A stretch of 64,000 nt of DNA from Daucus carota subsp. sativus. Taxonomy: Eukaryota; Streptophyta; Magnoliopsida; Apiales; Apiaceae. A program made the translations under genes and the position numbers. The stretch is taken from positions 9,018,501 through 9,082,500 of the forward strand of contig NC_030387.2 of NCBI RefSeq assembly GCF_001625215.2, in the 5' to 3' direction. Within the stretch, counting starts at the first letter, position 1. Every line of letters starts with the position of its first letter. Positions 1 through 10,454 of the stretch are shown piece after piece. The notes beneath the pieces were generated by a model that was not told where the DNA came from, did no database searches, and saw only the letters and a list, made by a program, of their open reading frames with translations.

Positions 1-1010
1 ACTAGACGTTTGTAGATTTTCCATTTATCTATCTAGCAACCCTTTAGGGAGTTGTGACAAGTGTACAGAACATTTGTAGCCAAAGGTTTAAAAATGTATC
101 CTTTTGTTGGCTCTTGAAGCAATCATCTGAAGCATAAATTGTTAATAATTATCCTCTATCGATGCAGTTTTCTGTTGTCACACGTCACCTGAGTCAAGTA
201 TGAAAGTTAGATATATTTCTAATTCTGTACATATTCTTTTGGGTTGTACATGCACGTAGAGACACTAGAATGTTGTCGATTCTTACACATAATGTGGTCT
301 TTGTTTGACAGGTCAAGCGAGAGATGGTGAAGTTTGAATTTTGTGGATTCTTTGACTTTTGTATTGACAGACTTGGACCGGAATAATATTTTTGTGACCA
401 CATCAATTCTTGCTCCTGATTCATATATGTAAAAGGAAGGGGGCTATGATAGTATTTTGTATGGCTTCAAGAACTCAAGCTAATGTATATGTTGAATCTT
501 GGAAGGGAGTGTAATATTTGCATTAGCCTTGACTTATCTCCTTTTTCTTTTGTTTAGTTTCATCTTTTATAGTTGTAGGTGCAACAGAATTAGGATATGT
601 GTTATTCATTGTGAAGCTAATTTCGATGAAATTTCTGATTTTCGTTTTAACATTTTTACTTTCACAGTTTCATATTCCCATCTTTTTATCACAGTATAAT
701 GTCTAATTAATCTCTCTGACATGTAGGGCCGTAGGGGTGTCACTCGGTTAACAGAAACTGAAACGGAAATTTTATTGGGTTTTACTGAAACCAATATTTG
801 GCCAAAATCCGTTGTGAATAGTATAAAATATTCACAACCTGCAGCAAAAGGTAAGGGAAATGTTATATTCAGAGCAGATTTTTTATATCCAAAGCAGAAG
901 AGGTAGGAAAAAATGAAATTACCCTCACATTGTTTTTTAGAAATAAGTTGAGAAATTCCCATATTCTGCAATTATGTACTATATTGCTAGCCAAGTATTC
1001 ACATTATATA
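1..1010. other. No recognised gene
   Basis: AT-rich sequence with short open frames only; none shows a known domain or a convincing splice structure. It could include the 3' untranslated end of a gene lying left of the window, but nothing in the sequence proves this. Confidence 0.4.
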
Positions 1011-1243
1011 CTTCTTCCGTCCATTTAATTCTATACATTCATTATCTGAGACGCACTTTAATACTCCTATACAAATATGATTTACAACCTATTTTTAAGA
1101 ACTTTTTCTGAATAAAAATTTAATTATAATTTTTTTTTTCAGAAAATGAAAATTTTAAAAGTAAATGATAGTAGTATACCTTAGAGAAGCATTAAATTAT
1201 GTGCCGCTCCCCTTGCGTATACAACAAAGGGAGACGGAGGGAG
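1011..1243. mobile_element. Stowaway-like MITE (copy 1)
   Basis: About 230 bp bounded by inverted ends of the CTCCCTCCGTCC type (left end slightly diverged, right end GGAGGGAG) with TA at both junctions. It has no coding capacity. It belongs with the copies at 1681, 20661 and 47308, which share an internal TTCGACACGCATTTTAA-like stretch or its remnants. Confidence 0.6.
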
Positions 1244-1282
1244 TAACTAATATTATTTATAATAGAAGATATCATATGATAT

Positions 1283-2248
1283 AGAGATTATTGCACTTTG
1301 TACTCCTGTATTTTGAGTCATTAGCGAATGAGTACCCCTGTACTTTGAAACGTGACAGTTCGTACTCCAAAGTTTGTATTAGTTTTCAGTTTGTAACACT
1401 GGCCCACCACTTCGTTAAAAAATTAACTTTAACTGTTTGATACGTAATAGTGTGTATATTAGTTACTAACAATTACTTTATCCCCGGTGACCCCTTAAAA
1501 TTTATGTATTATATTTTGAAATTATTTCTGAACACAGACAATGTAAAAAAATTTAAAATAAATTTTAAAATAAATTTTCAGATTCTAAATATAAATACTT
1601 TTTTTAAAAAAAATACATATTTTTTTCTACTGCAGTCCCAAATTTTAAATAAATTTTCAGATTCGAAATCTAAATACATACTCCCTCCGTCCCCCTTATT
1701 TCTTTACAATTTTTTTCACTGTTCGACACGCATTTTAAGACTCTTATAAAACAATAGTTAAAATAACAAATTTTCTTTAGATTTTCTTGAGATTTTCAAA
1801 CAAAGTTCCGTAACTTTTTTTGAGATTTTCTTTTTGTGTATAACAATTCAAATATCAAATTTTCATTCAAAAAAAAATAGTTAAAAAATTAGTTACGAAA
1901 CTATATTTTCTAGGAACATTAGAATGCGTGCCAAACTCTCGTCCCCCAAGCTAAACTATCTAGGAGGACAGAGAGACTATTTTTTTTTACATAGCTATGT
2001 ATGTTCAGAAAAAATTTCAAAATATAATACATAAATTTTGAGGGTTCACAAGGTGCAAAGTAGCTGTTACAAACTAATATACACAATGTTACTTCTCAAA
2101 CAGTTAAAGTTAACGGCTAATTTCAACAGAGTGGTGAGCCGGAGTTACAAACTGAAAGTTAATACAAACTTTGGGGTACGAAGCACCATTTTCAAAGTGT
2201 GGTACTCATTTACTAATGATCCAAAGTTCGGGTACAAAATGCTATAAT
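1283..2248. mobile_element. Long-TIR DNA element, interrupted by a MITE
   Basis: The left 190 bp (from AGATTATTGCACTTTGTACTC) reappears as a diverged reverse complement in the right 200 bp (ending near 2248). The inverted arms include a shared stretch around CAAAGTTTGTATTA. The middle is occupied by a separate Stowaway-like MITE. No transposase is visible. I could not settle the target duplication, so the superfamily is open. Confidence 0.6.
1681..1976. mobile_element. Stowaway-like MITE (copy 2), nested
   Basis: Starts with CTCCCTCCGTCCCCC right after TA and ends with a diverged complement around 1964-1976. It sits inside the long-TIR element at 1283-2248, so it arrived later. Its interior carries the GTTCGACACGCATTTTAA-type stretch of the first MITE subfamily. 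Confidence 0.6.
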
Positions 2249-2266
2249 CTATAATATACCAAGTAA

Positions 2267-2637
2267 GAGCAAGTCGAACAATGTCCTAGCAAGTGCCCTA
2301 TATATATAATAAAAAATAATGTCCTAGTGATTTAGGACATCATTTTAATATAACAACTCCAACAACATGCCTTATTATTGTGCCTTATTATTTAAATAAT
2401 AGTATATTTGAGTTATTGTTGGAGGGAAGTGAAAGAGAAGAGAGGTGTGTTGGAATGGGAGTAAGCTAATATTTTATTGATAGAAATGGTTTAGGGCATG
2501 CATGATTGTGCCTCAAAAATAAGGCATTTGTAAGATGTCATAGTGTTTTTAGGCACCACTAGGACATTGTTGGAGCACCAAATTACTTCAAAGATTTTGA
2601 TTTAGGACATGATTTTAGAGCATTCTTGGACTTGCTC
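2267..2637. mobile_element. Probable MITE with GAGCAAGTC ends
   Basis: About 370 bp bounded by AGAGCAAGTC on the left and GACTTGCTC on the right, with repeated internal AGGACAT motifs in both orientations. It has no coding capacity. The ends resemble other MITEs here that start with GAGCA (36.25 kb and inside the DUF707 intron). The target duplication was not resolved. Confidence 0.45.
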
Positions 2638-2758
2638 AGCCTGGTCTCTCCTCTCTTACTATATTCTTACTTGTGGAGTGAGGCAGTGCTGCTGCTATCA
2701 CCGGTGGGCGGTGGGTCTGCTCTCTGGATCATGGAGGATTTGTACTGTTTTCATCTTT

Positions 2759-2954
2759 CCTGTCTCCACAAACACAAAACTTCAACTTATGCATTTTTCA
2801 GTTTTAAGAAAAAGATTTAATTAATAAAATGCAAAAATCCAGAAAAAAGGAGAATTCCTGTCTCCACAAACACAAAACTTCAACTTATGCATTTTTCAGT
2901 TTTAAGAAAAAGATTTAATTAATAAAATGCAAAAATCCAGAAAAAATGAGAATT
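2759..2954. repeat. 98-bp tandem duplication
   Basis: Two back-to-back copies, 2759-2856 and 2857-2954, each starting CCTGTCTCCACAAACAC and nearly identical by eye. Noncoding. Confidence 0.9.
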
Positions 2955-3079
2955 TGAAAGGAGGACTCTCAAGCATGCCATGTCATCCTGCTGATAACCT
3001 CTTTTATATAAATAAATATAAAGATTGGTAAAATGCTAACAGTTAAATGTTAAGCATGCTTCGGAGGAGCTTTAGCAAC

Positions 3080-3084
3080 AAAAA
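3080..3084 (-). terminator. Pol III terminator of tRNA-Arg
   Basis: Five A on the plus strand, so a TTTTT run on the transcribed strand a few bases beyond the tRNA 3' end. This is a normal RNA polymerase III stop signal. Confidence 0.75.
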
Positions 3085-3086
3085 TG

Positions 3087-3159
3087 CGACTCCGCTGGGG
3101 ATCGAACCCAGAATCTCTGGTTTCGTAGACCAGCGCCTTATCCATTGGGCCACGGAGTC
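3087..3159 (-). tRNA. tRNA-Arg (anticodon ACG)
   Basis: Read on the minus strand, 73 nt fold as a standard cloverleaf. The acceptor stem pairs GACTCCG with CGGAGTC with discriminator G. The D arm lies in GGCCCAATGGATAAGGC. The anticodon stem CTGGT/ACCAG closes the loop CTACGAA, giving anticodon ACG (arginine CGT codons after wobble editing of A34). The T arm contains GGTTCGATCC. No intron is present. A T-run follows directly, and the CCA end is not encoded, as expected for a nuclear gene. It is the only tRNA I found in the window. Confidence 0.95.
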
Positions 3160-3264
3160 GTGCATGTATATAAGTTTTGAAATACGTTATTCCTTAGCTT
3201 TTCTTATTGTTCAACCTGAAATGACAAATAAGTAAAGATCAGCCGGACAAACAGGCGAATTATA

Positions 3265-4173
3265 TTATATACTTATATATAATAAGCGTAAGGGAGATAA
3301 TTCGGTCGCATGGTCCTATGGTCCAAAAGCTTATCTTGGATCGTATATTGAACAAATAAGCACCGTTAGATTAGAACAAAATTAAATTCTGTTCTATAAG
3401 GAAACTGACATCTACTTACATGTTTATAATTCCTTTTCTGAATCTAAAATAAATTCTGTGTTTCATGTGTTTTTGGTTTTTTTAATCCAAAATAAATATT
3501 TCCTACAAAATTTAATTGTAGAATCGTATAAATCGCACCGTCACAAAATTATTTTTATCCATCGGATCGTATATTGAACAAATAAACACCGTTAGATTAG
3601 AACAAAAATAACATCTGTTGCACAAGACAACTGATATCTACTTGCATGTTTATAATTCCTTTCTTGAATTCAAAACAAATTCTGTATTTCATGTGTTTAT
3701 GATTTTTTTAATCCAAAATAAATATTTTCTACCAATTTTATTTGTAGAATCATATAAATCGCACCATCACAAAATTATTTTTATCTAATATATTTTTAAA
3801 TTAATAAGCCCGATTTATGTGAGGAACGAATACAAAAACTTTTTCTTAATCCAAAACAAATTCTACCATGTTATTGCATGTTTATGATTCATCTTCTTAA
3901 TTCAAAACAAATTGTGTTTATCAATTTTAATCTCGAACCATAAAATTTTTTAGAAAAATATTTAAATCACATTATATAATCTAATAGGAGTTGGCGTCAC
4001 ATATTTTACTTAAAATAATTTAAAATTTGATAGAAAGAATTTAATACTTTGGCATGATACATATAATTTTAATTTATTATTATAAAATAATTTTTTTCCC
4101 ACCATTTAAAATATATTTAAAAAATTTATAAATAATTAAAAAGCTCCCGTGCCTTGCACGGGCTATAAGCTAG
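3265..4173 (+). mobile_element. Helitron-like non-autonomous element (right end clear)
   Basis: The right end has the Helitron signature: a short GC hairpin (CCCGTGCCTTGCACGGG) about 10 bases before a terminal CTAG followed by T (4170-4174). The left end is uncertain; about 3265 is a guess from where the repeat character begins. The interior holds two diverged copies of a ~220-bp unit containing GGATCGTATATTGAACAAAT (3340 and 3562). No Rep/helicase coding is present. Confidence 0.55.
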
Positions 4174-4640
4174 TAATACAAAGCTAGTAATACAAATACT
4201 CTGTCCAAGTAAAACTATTGGTCTACTAGTGTTTGTTTCTGTCCTCTAAAATTTTATCCGTATTTAAATTAAGGGAATTTAGAAAATATATCCTTTTTTA
4301 ATAAATTAGTAAAACTACTACTCGTCTTATCTTCAAAAAAGAAACTACTACTCCTCCTTGTTTCTTTGTCCTCCAAAATTTAATCCGTGTTAAAAGGAAT
4401 TTTAAAAATATATCTTTTTTTTACAAATTAATTGTATCAATATCATTTCCTTGTTATCATTGCAGATATACGTTTTCTTCAAAAAAAATATATTAAAAAA
4501 TTTGTTGTTTTACGATTTCATAAATTAGTCTCTCTAACTCTCCTCGCTCTCTCTTGTTATCTCTCTCCCTTTGTCTCTCAAATTACAACAAACATCTCTG
4601 TTCTCCATAGTTGTGCATATTTAGGGAACAAAAATATTAA

Positions 4641-4645
4641 GGTTC
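4641..4645. repeat. Target site duplication, left (GGTTC)
   Basis: The five bases GGTTC directly precede the left LTR and are repeated at 10450-10454 directly after the right LTR, as expected for LTR retrotransposon integration. Confidence 0.85.
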
Positions 4646-5179
4646 CGTTGTACGTTAAAATTTAACAATTAATTTAAATATGTGACAACGGGATTTTGAC
4701 GTAGCAAACATAAGTGGGCCCATGAAGTGATAATGATGCTAGCAGTTGGAGGCTTGGAGTAAGTTGATAAACATGGGGGAGAGCTTGTAGCTGACCACGT
4801 CTCCAGGAAGAGTTATTCAAAATATTGTTCAGGAAGGTGGCTACGATTAATGAGGTCAGGTGGAGGAAGAATAGGGAATAGACTAGTGGGTTCAGGGTTG
4901 GACTCTAGTAGGTAACATATGTATAAACACTAGTGGGTAAACTAAATAACACACATTGAAATCATTTTTACTACGACACACCACCAAAACCAACCGGTAT
5001 TCACACGGTTGTAATTATTTATTTAGTGGAGTTATTTTTCGGCTGGGTAACCAATCCCACCCGCGGTTTTTACCCTATTCCGGGGTTTTCCGCGTCACCA
5101 AATATTTGTCTCGTTTTATTTAATTTATCGTTCAAGTTAATTCGTTTAGCATTCACCCGTACAAAATTTCGTTAAAACA
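4646..5179 (+). repeat. Left LTR
   Basis: 534 bp, ends in CA and starts CG where the right LTR has TG, a T-to-C change at the terminal base. It contains the shared block GTGACAACGGGATTTTGACG near the start. Confidence 0.9.
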
Positions 5180-5182
5180 ATT

Positions 5183-5200
5183 TGGCGCCGTATGTGGGAA
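5183..5200 (+). promoter_or_regulatory. Primer binding site
   Basis: TGGCGCCGTATGTGGGA begins three bases after the left LTR. The TGGCGCCGT part matches the 3' end expected of a plant tRNA-Asp primer, common in Ty3/gypsy elements; the rest matches poorly. Confidence 0.6.
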
Positions 5201-5304
5201 GTGTGCGAAGATCGAATTGATTTGACAATGACCACCGACAGCCCACCACCAGAGTCGTCACAACCACTAACCGATGCCAAAAAAACAAACAGCTGGAAGA
5301 AGCA

Positions 5305-6693
5305 ATGAAGAAAATCCAGGCGACAATCGATTCCCTACAGAAAGAGGTCACGATACTACGTAAAGACAAGAGCACAAGACACACCAGGTCGACTAACAGG
5401 CCAAAGAAGACCTTGCAGAGTGTGGCGCGCCGTCTCGACATGAATGATGGTGAGGACGAGGCACCACCAGAAGAGAACGCTGAAAATGATCAACCTCCAC
5501 CTGAACAAGACGAGGAGATGGACAGGGATGGTCGACATGATGAAAGACGAGATGACGACAGGGATGACAGACGGGATGACGATAGGGACGACAGACGGGA
5601 CAACGACAGGGGTGGTCACCGTGACGACTATGAAAGACGGAGGTCGAGGCACAAATCGTCAAGGTCAAGTGACAAGGTCCCAGAGTCAATCAATAAGGAA
5701 CTCAAAGAGTTCCGTGAGATGATCCAACGAATCCCAGGAGTGCCCAAACCTCTGAAGAAGGCGACCCCAACAAGCTACGCTGATTCACCTTTCACCGACG
5801 ACATTGCACTTGTCGAGACACCAAAGCGTTTTGCAGTGCAATCTATGAAGACGTATGACGGGTCGACGGACCCTCTAGAGCATGTCGCCCAGTATAAGCA
5901 ATGTATGTTTACCGTGCCGATCACGAGAGATTTGAGGGAGGCATGTATGTGCAAGGGATTTGGTTCGACGCTTGCAGGTCCGGCACTACAATGGTTCGTT
6001 AATCTGCCTAACGGATCGATAGAGACATTCACAGATCTAGTCGACACGTTCAATTTACAATTTGCGAGTAGTCGGGTGTTTGAGAAGACAACCAGTGATC
6101 TCTATAGAATAGTCCAGCGACACAGGGAGCCGTTGAGGGATTATTTGACGAAGTTCAATAGAGAGAAAGTGACAATCACAAATTATGACATCCCAACGGC
6201 CATAAAGGCCTTTAGACGAGGATTGGAGAGGGATTCGCCATTGTATGATGAGCTGACAAAGTACCCTTGTCAAACGGTGGAGGACGTGCAGGCATAAGCC
6301 ATGGCACAACTCAGATTGGAAGAGGACAGACGGGAGGACAATGAGAAGTACTACCGTCCTAACAGAAAGATCACGACGGCCAGGATAAGGGACTACAGGC
6401 CGTATGTCAGATCAACTAGGGAGGAGCCCAGGATAATCTCCGCACAAGAGAGGACAAATTGGACAAAAGATCCGAACTTGCCTCCCACATATGATAGTTA
6501 TGGTTTCAACATGACACCGGCAGCTATGATGAGGGAGTTCACCAAACTGGGGGACGTCGTCAAGTGGCCCCCCAAATCAAGTAAGCCCAAGTCGAACCCT
6601 GATTCAAAGTTATGGTGTGATTTCCATGGAAATTACGGACATAGGGCATATGATTGTGTGGCATTAAGGAAGGAATTACAAGTTTTGATATAA
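5305..6693 (+). pseudogene. Gag of the Tat-lineage element, one in-frame stop
   Basis: An open frame of 330 codons is closed by TAA at 6295-6297 and then continues in the same frame to 6693 for another 130 codons, so one nonsense change splits a Gag of about 460 residues. The N-terminal part is charged, with a run of RDD/DRDD repeats (around 5530-5620). It is followed by the conserved plant gypsy Gag core (AVQSMKTYDGSTDPLEHVAQ). Near the C end is a variant zinc knuckle of C-x2-H...GH-x4-C form (CDFHGNYGHRAYDC), typical of Tat elements. No pol frame follows. Gag would form the virus-like particle core; this copy cannot make it intact. Confidence 0.85.
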
Positions 6694-7900
6694 AATGGTA
6701 CATAGAAATCTAAAGGGTTGATCACCCTTCACAATCAATTGACATTGGTATAACTCGAAACTAACACGTCAATACAAACGCCACAATAAGATTGTTCCCG
6801 ACGAATAAAAATACTTAATTATTCTCGACTTATACAACTACGATTACGTGCTAAGTTTCAAGAGGGTGAGGCCTCTTAACTAGCCTACGAGTGCATGCAC
6901 CGACATTTGAAAATATTATATTTGTCGAATTCATAAATTATACGCATCATCAATTGGGTACTATTTATATGTACATTTTAAATACGCTAGTCGATGAACA
7001 GGATACATGACCACCTTGACGACAGTGAATTAATTAACGCAAAAGCATACATATGTATCCACTATGTATCCAGTATCTGGGTTGATTAAAATACCCAGTT
7101 TACCAAATGGACACATCACACGAGCACTACGACGGGTAACTTTATCAATAATTGTAAAAAAAACTTTAATAAACTACATGAAATGCGACAACCTCACATA
7201 TCAATTACTGGCCGCATTCTTTAAGCATTACAAGCAATATTAAAATAGGTATAAACAATCAAGGCATGTTTGCACAGGAGAAAATCAAACATATCACGTG
7301 TTAATTGAGAAGTCAAACCTATTTGACTCACTCGACGCATAGCATATTTTACTAAATTGCTAGTACATTGACAAGGATAATATAAAAATTGTGTTTTGTG
7401 GCCTCAACAAAACTCACTACTTCTGCCATGTATTTCTAGCACGCAAAATCAAAATGCAAGAGCCCAAGTGACCACTAAAATGAAGCTGGAGATGTGCACA
7501 CGCAGATGGAATAAATAGCGATCACGATAACAAGTAATGAACTGTGTTGTTTCGACAATGACATTGTGGATAAGCAAATTAGTAACATCAGTGGGGCTTG
7601 TGGAGTTTAGATTACATAACATAATATCACAAGTAACAACGATATCACAGAATAAATGACAGCAATTAAATATAAACCTTCTGATAAGCAATTCACGCAA
7701 ATGAAAGTCACAAAAACACCAAACAACGTAGATAATAAATAAGTTCAAAGATGCCCACAACGGCAACACCAACATAAACGAAACAATATAAGGCCTAAAT
7801 CCACGACCATAAATCAACAAAAGAAAGTTCGGATACCAAATTATTAGAATGACGCAACAGAATAGAGACAGCCTCACAACCAAACTCAAAGCTTAGTTTT
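6694..7900. other. Noncoding interior of LTR element
   Basis: This is where pol would lie in an autonomous element. No protease, reverse transcriptase or integrase motif is readable in any frame. The hydrophobic minus-strand frame at 7449-7889 has no recognisable domain and is best treated as chance. Confidence 0.6.
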
Positions 7901-8063
7901 GCTTGTCACCAGGATTGTTACCGTCACGGGACTGTCCAGCACCACCCACCGAATCATCAAAGGCAAAACTATCGCCTGGATAAGCATCATTATAGATACG
8001 GACAGCCTCACCAATATCCTTAAGCAGCAACTCACCGCCATGGAATTCCAACATAGCCTCCAC

Positions 8064-9568
8064 TCAAGCCCTCATCGCTTGCTGAGTGATGGTCCGTCGG
8101 GCACGATTATGCATCTCACGCTCCAAAGTCTTAACCCGAGATGCAAATTTGTTGAAATCTTTCCGCTCATTCTCAAGTGCCTCATGAGCAGCCTGAAGTT
8201 TTGCTACACAACCACCATGCTCACGTTCAAGCTCCTTAAAAGCCCTTATGTAGTGTTCAGTAACAGCTTGGGCTACAATTTTGGTTTGCAGAGCTTGCAA
8301 AGGCAGCACACGTCAAAAGAATAAACTCTAGAGGGAAGCAAGAAATTAATTATGAGTATAAAAGAGATTAGATATTCACGTGGAAAGTGTAGCCAGATGA
8401 CTCCTTTATAAGGTTCTCAAGTTTTCTGCTTGAGTGGGCATCTATAGTTTGCGGGAGCAACAGATATTTGAGTAAAGGCGAAAAAAGAGTTGGGTGTGCG
8501 TCAACTTCATAACCATTGCCTGGAAGATGAAGCGATGGCCTTCTTGCTTCGTAACCTACTAGCGGTTCCTTTTGTACTCATTCCTTCGATGGTGTCGCCA
8601 TCGTGCTTGACAATTGCCTTACTCATCTTGTTTGAAAACTCAGCAACATCGACGAAGCTTGCATTACGGATCGGCCTGTTAAGCCAGTTGGGCCACAACC
8701 TTTTGCCAATAGGTAGCGAGAGAATCTTCGCAACAACCTTTTCAGCCTCACTTTCGTTCTCGCAAGGGAAAAAACGAAGCTCTCTTAAACAACCAAAAAT
8801 ACCCATGTGAGACAAGCAATAGTTTAATAAAACTATATCCATGAAAGTAATGAAAGGTGAGTGAACAACTCAGAATGCGTATGCGAATTGAAACACTCAA
8901 CAACAAGCATTACGGCATTTAAAACAAAGTTATGATAAGTATGTCAACGGTGTGCTGACCAACAGTGGGACCTTCAACGACCCAACGGTTCGAATGGAAA
9001 CCGGAGCTGTTCTCTAATGTGACAATCTCAACAAAGAAAAACTCGCTTCTCCAGCCCTTATCGTTCACTGTCTTATTGTTCAAAATAAGCGGCTCATCTT
9101 CCTTCTTGTTGATTAACCAACCCGACATGCATACTTCTTAGGATTAAAACAACATTTTATGACATCAAAGTTGATCCCGAGATGATGCTTGTTCTCGATG
9201 GCGTCCAAGCAAGCGAGAATGCGCCAAGCGGAGGGCATCAGCTGGCCATGGGCAATATTGAGAGAAGCAAGCACATCATTGTCGAGGCGAGAGAATGGGT
9301 AAACCATGCCGAGCTCAAAAGGATAGTAATTAAAACAAGTCCAACCTTTTCGGGACCAATCAGCTTCAACAGGGGATTCCGGCACAACGGCGATGATGTC
9401 AGAATCGAACAACATCGTGGCTTCAGAAAGTTTCTCGGCGGTCATGTTGCTGAAAATGTGCTCCGACGAAGCCAGAAGTTTGGTGACAGTCTAGTGTGCC
9501 GGATGAGAAGGGTTGCTAGCGGGGTTTGAGTCATGAGTTGCAGAGTTCATATGGGTCTTTTTCGCCAT
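8064..9568 (-). pseudogene. Antisense ORF of the Tat-lineage element (degenerate)
   Basis: Minus-strand coding remains run opposite to gag. A start at 9568 opens a short frame ended by TAG at 9491-9493, but the same frame continues to 9113 and includes ELGMVYPFSRLDNDVLASLN and MPSAWRILACLDAIENKHHL. A frameshift near 9120 leads to 8919-9128 with KGWRSEFFFVEIV. Further pieces lie at 8507-8842 and a helical, probably coiled-coil piece at 8064-8309. The frame 9128-8919 runs into a possible donor after VVEG, so the gene may have been spliced. These segments resemble the plant retrotransposon-associated protein found as an antisense ORF upstream of the 3' LTR in some Tat elements. Its function is unknown. 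Confidence 0.65.
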
Positions 9569-9881
9569 TAGAGGAGGGAGAGTTTTATAGTGAATGAGGA
9601 TAAAAAAATAATTGATGGGGTGATCGGTTGATGAGGGAAGATGAGAATTTATATACAGAAATCGCGGTGAAAAGATAAGAGTTGTAAGCTTGAATATAGG
9701 GGCGATCAAGTACTATATTTCTGGGATATGTGTGAGCACATGTTTTGAGATAAAAGGAGGGGTTGCGCGCGACAATCAAGGTAGTGAAGAGACGTAACAC
9801 TACACTCATACATGCAAGAAGTATGTACCTCGGGACGAGACTCTGACTTGCAAAAGATTTTGTTTAACTTTGGAGGCTAAA

Positions 9882-9901
9882 TAAAATCTTTCGGGGGCTA
9901 T
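9882..9901 (+). promoter_or_regulatory. Polypurine-type region before right LTR
   Basis: A short G-rich stretch (TCGGGGGCTA) directly precedes the right LTR, in the place of the plus-strand primer. It is a weak polypurine tract. Confidence 0.5.
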
Positions 9902-10449
9902 TGTTGTACATTAAAATTTAACAATTAATTTAAATATGTGACAACGGGATTTTGACGTAGCAAATATAGGTGGGCCCATGAAATGGTAATGATGCTAGCA
10001 GTTGGAGGATTGGAGTAAGTTGATAAACATGGGGGAGAGCTTATAGTTGACCACGTCTCCAGGAAGAGTTATTCAAAATATTGTTCAGGAAGGTGGCTAC
10101 GATTAAGGAGGTCGGGTGGAGGAAGAATAGGGAACAGACTAGTGGGTCTAGGGTTGGACTCTAGTAGGTAACATATATATATATATATATATATAAACAC
10201 TAGTGGGTGAACTAAAGAACACACATTGAAATCATTTTTACTACGACACACCACTAAAACCAACCGGTATTCACACGCTTGTAACTATTTATTCAGTGGA
10301 GTTATTTTTCGGCTGGGTAACCAATCCCACCCGCGGTTTTTACCCTATTCCGGGGTTTTCCACGTCACCAAATATTTGTCTCGTTTTATTTAATTTATCG
10401 TTCAAATAAATTCGTTTAGCATTCACCCGTACAAAATTTCGTTAAAACA
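9902..10449 (+). repeat. Right LTR
   Basis: 548 bp, TG...CA ends, aligned over its whole length with the left LTR. The length excess is largely an expanded (TA)n run at about 10171-10193. Confidence 0.9.
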
Positions 10450-10454
10450 GGTTC
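10450..10454. repeat. Target site duplication, right (GGTTC)
   Basis: Exact match of the five bases at 4641-4645. Confidence 0.85.

Larger units (their letters stand above)
4646..10449 (+). mobile_element. Gag-only Tat-lineage (Ty3/gypsy) LTR retrotransposon
   Basis: A complete insertion of about 5.8 kb: LTRs at 4646-5179 and 9902-10449, GGTTC duplicated on both sides, a primer binding site right after the left LTR and a purine-rich stretch before the right LTR. The interior encodes a broken Gag on the plus strand and a broken antisense reading frame near the 3' end. There is no protease, reverse transcriptase, RNase H or integrase, so it must have relied on an autonomous partner. A variant zinc knuckle in Gag and the antisense frame point to the Tat lineage. 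The two LTRs differ by roughly twenty substitutions by eye, so the insertion is not recent. Confidence 0.88.

Noticed and set aside
7449..7889. 146-codon hydrophobic minus-strand frame in the LTR element
   Set aside because: No domain, no homology I recognise, and it lies in the noncoding interior; likely chance.
9182..9529. 115-codon plus-strand frame
   Set aside because: It is the opposite strand of the antisense ORF, which has the better family resemblance.
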